A stretch of 64,000 nucleotides of DNA, taken from positions 359,535-423,534 of the forward strand of contig NZ_JAHUWN010000002.1 in the NCBI RefSeq assembly GCF_019219025.1, in the 5' to 3' direction. Source of the stretch: Bacillus sp. sid0103. Its GTDB lineage: Bacteria > Bacillota > Bacilli > Bacillales_B > DSM-18226. How positions within the stretch are numbered: position 1 is the stretch's first letter; every line of letters begins with the position of its first letter. A program made the translations under genes and the position numbers. Below the pieces are notes generated by a model. That model worked only from the letters and a program-made list of their open reading frames with translations, was not told the origin of the DNA and did not search any database. Below are positions 61,104-64,000 of this stretch, piece by piece.

Positions 61104-61973
61104 TTAAGCAAAGAGGACGCGAATCTCATCAAGTAAGTGATTTAAGAAATCTTGCAGCTTTTGTAAAAATGACTGACCTTCTTCAGATTGCAAAAGTGTC
61201 GAGATTTTTTCTGTCGTAACACTTATTTGTTCTTTTACTTGGTTCCAGTCAATATCCATAGCCTTTAGTTTGTTGAAGAAGTCTACTAACATATCTAACT
61301 CTGCATTTGTTAAAGTAATCCCAAGCTCCGTGGCAACTTGTTCAATTAATGTACGCAAGTCAGCTTCTGTTTTCGGTTCATTCTTGGCGATTTCATCCTT
61401 AACTTTTCCCATAAGAGCAGCAGCATTGTCCGCTCCAATGGAGTCCCCGAGCTGTGCGGTTTTCACCATTTCTTCATTAGCCACTTTTTTGATTTCTTCA
61501 GGAATTTCTTCATTAGTTGTCGTTTCATAAGCTTTCATAATTCCCGTCAAAGCAGCCGTACCTGTAACAGAAAATGGAGCGGCAATCTGAATGGTTGCAT
61601 CCTTTACACCCGCTGTAGTCAAGGCATTTGTATACATTTCATCCGTAACCCATGTAATATTGTTCGTTTGAACCTCTAACCCGGAATCTTTGGCACCGGT
61701 TGTGATGCTCGCTGATGAAATAGCAATGGAACCAATTTGTGCCTTAGGTATAGACTCCCCTAAATAATCATGCTCTTCTTTATTGGATACAGTAATAATT
61801 TGTGCGTTTTCCGGTACCGCTAACTCTGCTAACATTTCATTTTTTTGCTGTTTGGTTAGGTCTTCTCCTAATGTAACAATGACATCTCCTTCTGCTACGT
61901 CTGCAAAGCTGACAGATGGAACAGAGAAAAGCATCGTTATGGCAAGAAACATTGCCTGAAATTTTCGTTTCAA
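61104..61973 (-). CDS. ypuA: Secreted DUF1002 protein, YpuA-like
   Basis: About 289 residues. TTG 61973 is the likely start, seven bases from AGGAGG; it gives a proper signal peptide (MKRKFQAMFLAITMLFSVPSVSFA). The mature protein matches the DUF1002/YpuA family: GDVIVTLGEDLTKQQKNEML, HDYLGESIPKAQIGSIAISSA, NNITWVTDEMYTNALTTAGVKDATI and a helical C-terminal half. In B. subtilis ypuA is under the extracytoplasmic sigma factor SigM and related control; function is unknown. It is the first gene before the lipoprotein chaperone, a plausible two-gene envelope operon. Confidence 0.87.
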   Translation of the reverse strand: MKRKFQAMFLAITMLFSVPSVSFADVAEGDVIVTLGEDLTKQQKNEMLAELAVPENAQIITVSNKEEHDYLGESIPKAQIGSIAISSASITTGAKDSGLEVQTNNITWVTDEMYTNALTTAGVKDATIQIAAPFSVTGTAALTGIMKAYETTTNEEIPEEIKKVANEEMVKTAQLGDSIGADNAAALMGKVKDEIAKNEPKTEADLRTLIEQVATELGITLTNAELDMLVDFFNKLKAMDIDWNQVKEQISVTTEKISTLLQSEEGQSFLQKLQDFLNHLLDEIRVLFA

Positions 61974-62007
61974 AAAAAGACCTCCTTTTATACATTCAAC
62001 CATTCAT

Positions 62008-62143
62008 ATAAGAATGGGTAATGTTTCGCCACTTATATTTAATATTAAAAAAAATACTTCCTGAAAAAGTGGCTTTGCATCATCTTAACATAGAGGTTTG
62101 GGATTGCATTTAAAGAATGGGTAACATTTTTGCTAATTATATT
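62008..62143. repeat. Imperfect direct repeat upstream of ypuA
   Basis: AGAATGGGTAA followed by an AT-rich stretch occurs at 62011 and again 103 bp away at 62114. Its position upstream of the leftward ypuA-like gene suggests a duplicated regulatory segment. No hairpin. Confidence 0.4.
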
Positions 62144-62360
62144 AAGATTCTTACATGGTAGATAAAATTGTTACAACTTTTACAGTAAACCTCAAAAGGC
62201 CAAATTCATGATGAACAGAATTCCGTTATCAATCTTGATTTTTACGATATGATTCGAATAAATATTACCTGACCCTTCCTAGGAATATATGAAAATTATT
62301 GTCCCTTTTCATCGATTAAAAAATGCTGCAATTAGGTAATCTTTAAAGGAATTTTAAGCA

Positions 62361-62536
62361 TGACAAAAAGGCTTCGTGGGGTGCGAAGCCTTTTTGTCAG
62401 CGGAGTTGATGTAAATCAATTGTCTTGATCGAAATTAGCTATTCTATCCTACTTTATTTTCTTCTTGAAGTAAATGTTTTATGACAGGAGAAATGCAATA
62501 AAGAAGCCCTTGGAGAGGTTCTCACCAGGGCCCTTT
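62361..62536 (-). repeat. Composite intergenic repeat with two hairpins (shared with 46.5 and 39.0 kb)
   Basis: Hairpin 62361-62399 with perfect 16-bp arms (TGACAAAAAGGCTTCG), then a segment matching 46485-46545, then GAAGTAAATGTTTTATGACAGG and a hairpin (AAGCCCTTGG..CCAGGGC) matching 38964-39036. It lies downstream of azoR and probably terminates it. Confidence 0.8.
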
Positions 62537-62563
62537 TAACAAATCATAATCTTTAAATTCGAC

Positions 62564-63193
62564 TTACGCTGTTACTGCTGAAAAATTCTTTGCTACTTCG
62601 GCCACTTTTGCTAGACCTTCCGCAATAATCGTTTGTGCTTGATCTGGAGCAGCATTGTGACCTTCGATGATAACTTCATCAACGATTTCCATTCCGAATA
62701 AGCCGCCTACCATATTTTTAATATAAGTAGCTGCCATCTCCATTGGAGCTGCCTCAGGTGTAGAGTAAATACCGCCACGTGCAGTTAGGATAACAGCCTT
62801 TTTGTCAGACATCAAGCCGACTACGCCAGCTTCAGTGTATTTGAAAGTGAAACCTGCCCCAGCTACATAATCAAAGAATGTATGCAATTTTGCTGGGATG
62901 GTTAAGTTCCATAGCGGGAATGCAAATACAACAACATCTGCTGCAGAAAGAGCATCCATTGCTTTTTGTTTCGCAGCTACAATACGTTGCTCAACATCAG
63001 TTAACTCTTCACCAGATTGTAATTTACCGAAAGCATTGAATAGATCTTGGCCAAAGTAAGGCATATCTTCTGCAAATACATCGTAAGTTGTTACGTTAAC
63101 GCCTTCGAGGTTCTCCATGAAAGTCTCATACATTTTACTAGAAACAGCCTCAGAAGCTGGACGGTTATTTGCTTTTACTACTAATATGTTCAT
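62564..63193 (-). CDS. azoR: FMN-dependent NADH:quinone/azo oxidoreductase
   Basis: A 209-residue flavodoxin-fold protein. MNILVVKANNRPASEAVSSKM at the start is the FMN phosphate site region; VVFAFPLWNLTIPAKLHTFFDYV and LTARGGIYST are AzoR signatures. It reduces quinones and azo bonds with NADH, two electrons at a time, protecting cells from electrophiles. The upstream element TATCTCGAATTGATA (63231-63245) matches the known MhqR operator of B. subtilis azoR2 on one side. Monocistronic. Confidence 0.92.
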   Translation of the reverse strand: MNILVVKANNRPASEAVSSKMYETFMENLEGVNVTTYDVFAEDMPYFGQDLFNAFGKLQSGEELTDVEQRIVAAKQKAMDALSAADVVVFAFPLWNLTIPAKLHTFFDYVAGAGFTFKYTEAGVVGLMSDKKAVILTARGGIYSTPEAAPMEMAATYIKNMVGGLFGMEIVDEVIIEGHNAAPDQAQTIIAEGLAKVAEVAKNFSAVTA

Positions 63194-63230
63194 TTATTTA
63201 AACTCTCCTTTTTGATATCTTTGATGTAAG

Positions 63231-63245
63231 TATCTCGAATTGATA
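63231..63245 (-). promoter_or_regulatory. Putative MhqR-type operator upstream of azoR
   Basis: TATCTCGAATTGATA resembles the MhqR palindrome (ATCTCGAATTCGAGAT) with a perfect left half and a shortened right half. It lies ~40 bases upstream of the azoR start. Confidence 0.45.
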
Positions 63246-63392
63246 ATATATTAAATCTAGATTTACGTCAAACGATTGATACTGACAAAGGAGGAAAAAT
63301 TGGACATGCACTTTTTGAGGTTCATTTCTGGTAGATTGGTCCTTTTTGAAAAACTAACTGGTTCGTTGGTGAGTGGATTCTATTAATCTTCA

Positions 63393-63764
63393 CCGTTGAC
63401 TTTCTTTTTTCGTGGTCATGAGCACGATTAGGGTCTATTCGTTACCGTTGGCCTCCTTTTTCTACGGTCATGGGCATGATTAGGGTCTATTCGTTACCGT
63501 TGGCTTCTTTTTTCTGGGTGCGCGGGCATGATTAGGGTCTATTCGTTACCGTTGACTTCTTTTTTCTGGGAGCGCGGGCACGATTCGGGTCTATTCGTTA
63601 CCGTTGGCTTCTTTTTTCTGGGTGCGCGGGCATGATTAGGGTCTATTCGTTACCGTTGACTTCTTTTTTCTACGGTCATGGGCACGATTCGGGTCTATTC
63701 GTTACCGTTGGCCTCTTTTTTCTACGGTCATGGGCATGATTAGGGTCTATTCGTTACCGTTGAC
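63393..63764. repeat. 52-bp tandem array, seven full units, cut by an insertion element
   Basis: CCGTTG(A/G)C occurs at 63393, 63445, 63497, 63549, 63601, 63653, 63705 and 63757: an exact 52-bp phase. Units contain GGGTCTATTCGTTACC and alternate between two variants (TACGGTCATGGGC and GGG(T/A)GCGCGGGC). The last unit stops after eight bases, where an insertion element starts. Confidence 0.93.
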
Positions 63765-63828
63765 AGTCAAGTCCTATATTTTGTGTAAATTGTATTTCCT
63801 ATGGTTACAATGTTTTTCAGCTTTTATG

Positions 63829-63876
63829 AATTTTGATGGTTTGGAAGGGGGTACCCCCTTCCAAACCATCAAAATT
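63829..63876. repeat. 48-bp perfect palindrome inside the insertion element
   Basis: Twenty-four-base arms with no loop, centred at 63852/63853 on GGTACC, ending in AATTTTG / CAAAATT. A second short hairpin, GCGCG CTT CGCGC, follows at ~63879-63891. It may work as a transposase terminator. Confidence 0.9.
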
Positions 63877-63891
63877 TCGCGCGCTTCGCGC

Positions 63892-64000
63892 CTAGCCTTT
63901 TTCTTGCACTACTTTTTTCATAGCTTGTTCTTCGGCTAGGTCGATTAAGACCGCTCCAATTAATCGGTACGCAGATTGTGTATTAGGAAAAATACGGATT
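63892..64000 (-). CDS. Mutator/IS256-family transposase, C-terminal end (partial)
   Basis: The leftward frame ends at TAG 63892 and its 5' part is outside the window. The visible ~35 residues include IRIFPNTQSAYRLIGAVLID and LAEEQAMKKVVQEKG. The (F/Y)PN...S..RL(I/V)GA(V/L)L block is the conserved tail of IS256-type DDE transposases. Too little is visible to place it in a subgroup. Confidence 0.7.
   Translation of the reverse strand, partial: IRIFPNTQSAYRLIGAVLIDLAEEQAMKKVVQEKG

Larger units (their letters stand above)
63765..64000. mobile_element. Right end of an IS256-type insertion sequence (partial)
   Basis: At 63765 the array changes to AGTCAAGTCCTATATTTTGTGTAAA, resembling IS256-family ends in Firmicutes. 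A 48-bp palindrome and the 3' end of a transposase gene follow. The element continues beyond the window. Its exact end and target duplication cannot be seen. Confidence 0.6.

Noticed and set aside
63393..63764. CRISPR array or coding repeat
   Set aside because: No variable spacers; a 52-bp unit breaks any reading frame; the open frame at 63730-63939 only crosses the array end and the palindrome.

Overview
The window looks like a chromosomal segment of a low-GC, spore-former-type Bacillaceae (Bacillus/Neobacillus-like). Evidence is AGGAGG-type ribosome binding sites, frequent GTG/TTG starts, intrinsic terminators, and relatives of B. subtilis IspA, YpuA, YwrABD, SwrC, PstS, YocH, AzoR and YjgB. 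The species cannot be read from the sequence. Most genes are ordinary accessory metabolism or envelope functions; no phage, plasmid or CRISPR locus is visible.

Layout. 1-9 kb: secreted proteins (an M30-like metalloprotease with Ig-like repeats, cut by the window edge; a three-Ig-domain protein; a Thr/Ala/Lys-rich protein) and one 1230-residue polypeptide joining DUF2062, GH18, NodB deacetylase and a processive GT2. 9-16 kb: an RND exporter (SwrC-like) broken by a frameshift, a membrane diguanylate cyclase and an MFS exporter. 16-24 kb: a phosphate-scavenging island (pstS, a secreted PHP phosphoesterase, a Tat-exported metallophosphoesterase with a PQQ propeller, and a GDPD-PhoD fusion). Every one of its four promoters carries 11-bp-spaced PhoP-type boxes. 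24-34 kb: two DUF3311 + sodium:solute symporter modules, a DUF4309-GH3 fusion, a LysM-3D wall protein and an M20 amidohydrolase. 33.6-39 kb: an operon of Rieske oxygenase, aldehyde dehydrogenase and D-malate/tartrate dehydrogenase, with a canonical sigma-54 promoter and a divergent PAS-AAA-Fis activator; carnitine-type catabolism is the best guess. 39-46 kb: a mannosylglycerate locus (glycerate kinase, RpiR regulator, PTS EIIABC, GH38 mannosidase). 46.5-52.8 kb: a second sigma-54 activator with an aminotransferase + aldehyde dehydrogenase operon and an MFS carrier. 53-57 kb: ywrA-ywrB-ywrD-like genes with a divergent LysR regulator. 57-64 kb: an intracellular nuclease/protease pair, a PrsA-like lipoprotein, a YpuA-like protein, an azoreductase and the end of an IS256-type element.

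The most unusual signal is outside the genes. Six intergenic tandem arrays of unrelated sequence share only two unit lengths: 52 bp (7.3-8.0, 12.2-12.5, 63.4-63.8 kb) and 21 bp (30.9, 40.3, 43.3 kb). Both are close to whole numbers of DNA helical turns. The units keep their phase exactly apart from one 18-bp unit. One array is cut by the insertion element and one abuts a truncated transporter gene. Dispersed terminator-like repeats and a collapsed duplicate of the prsA-like region add to a picture of active intergenic remodelling.
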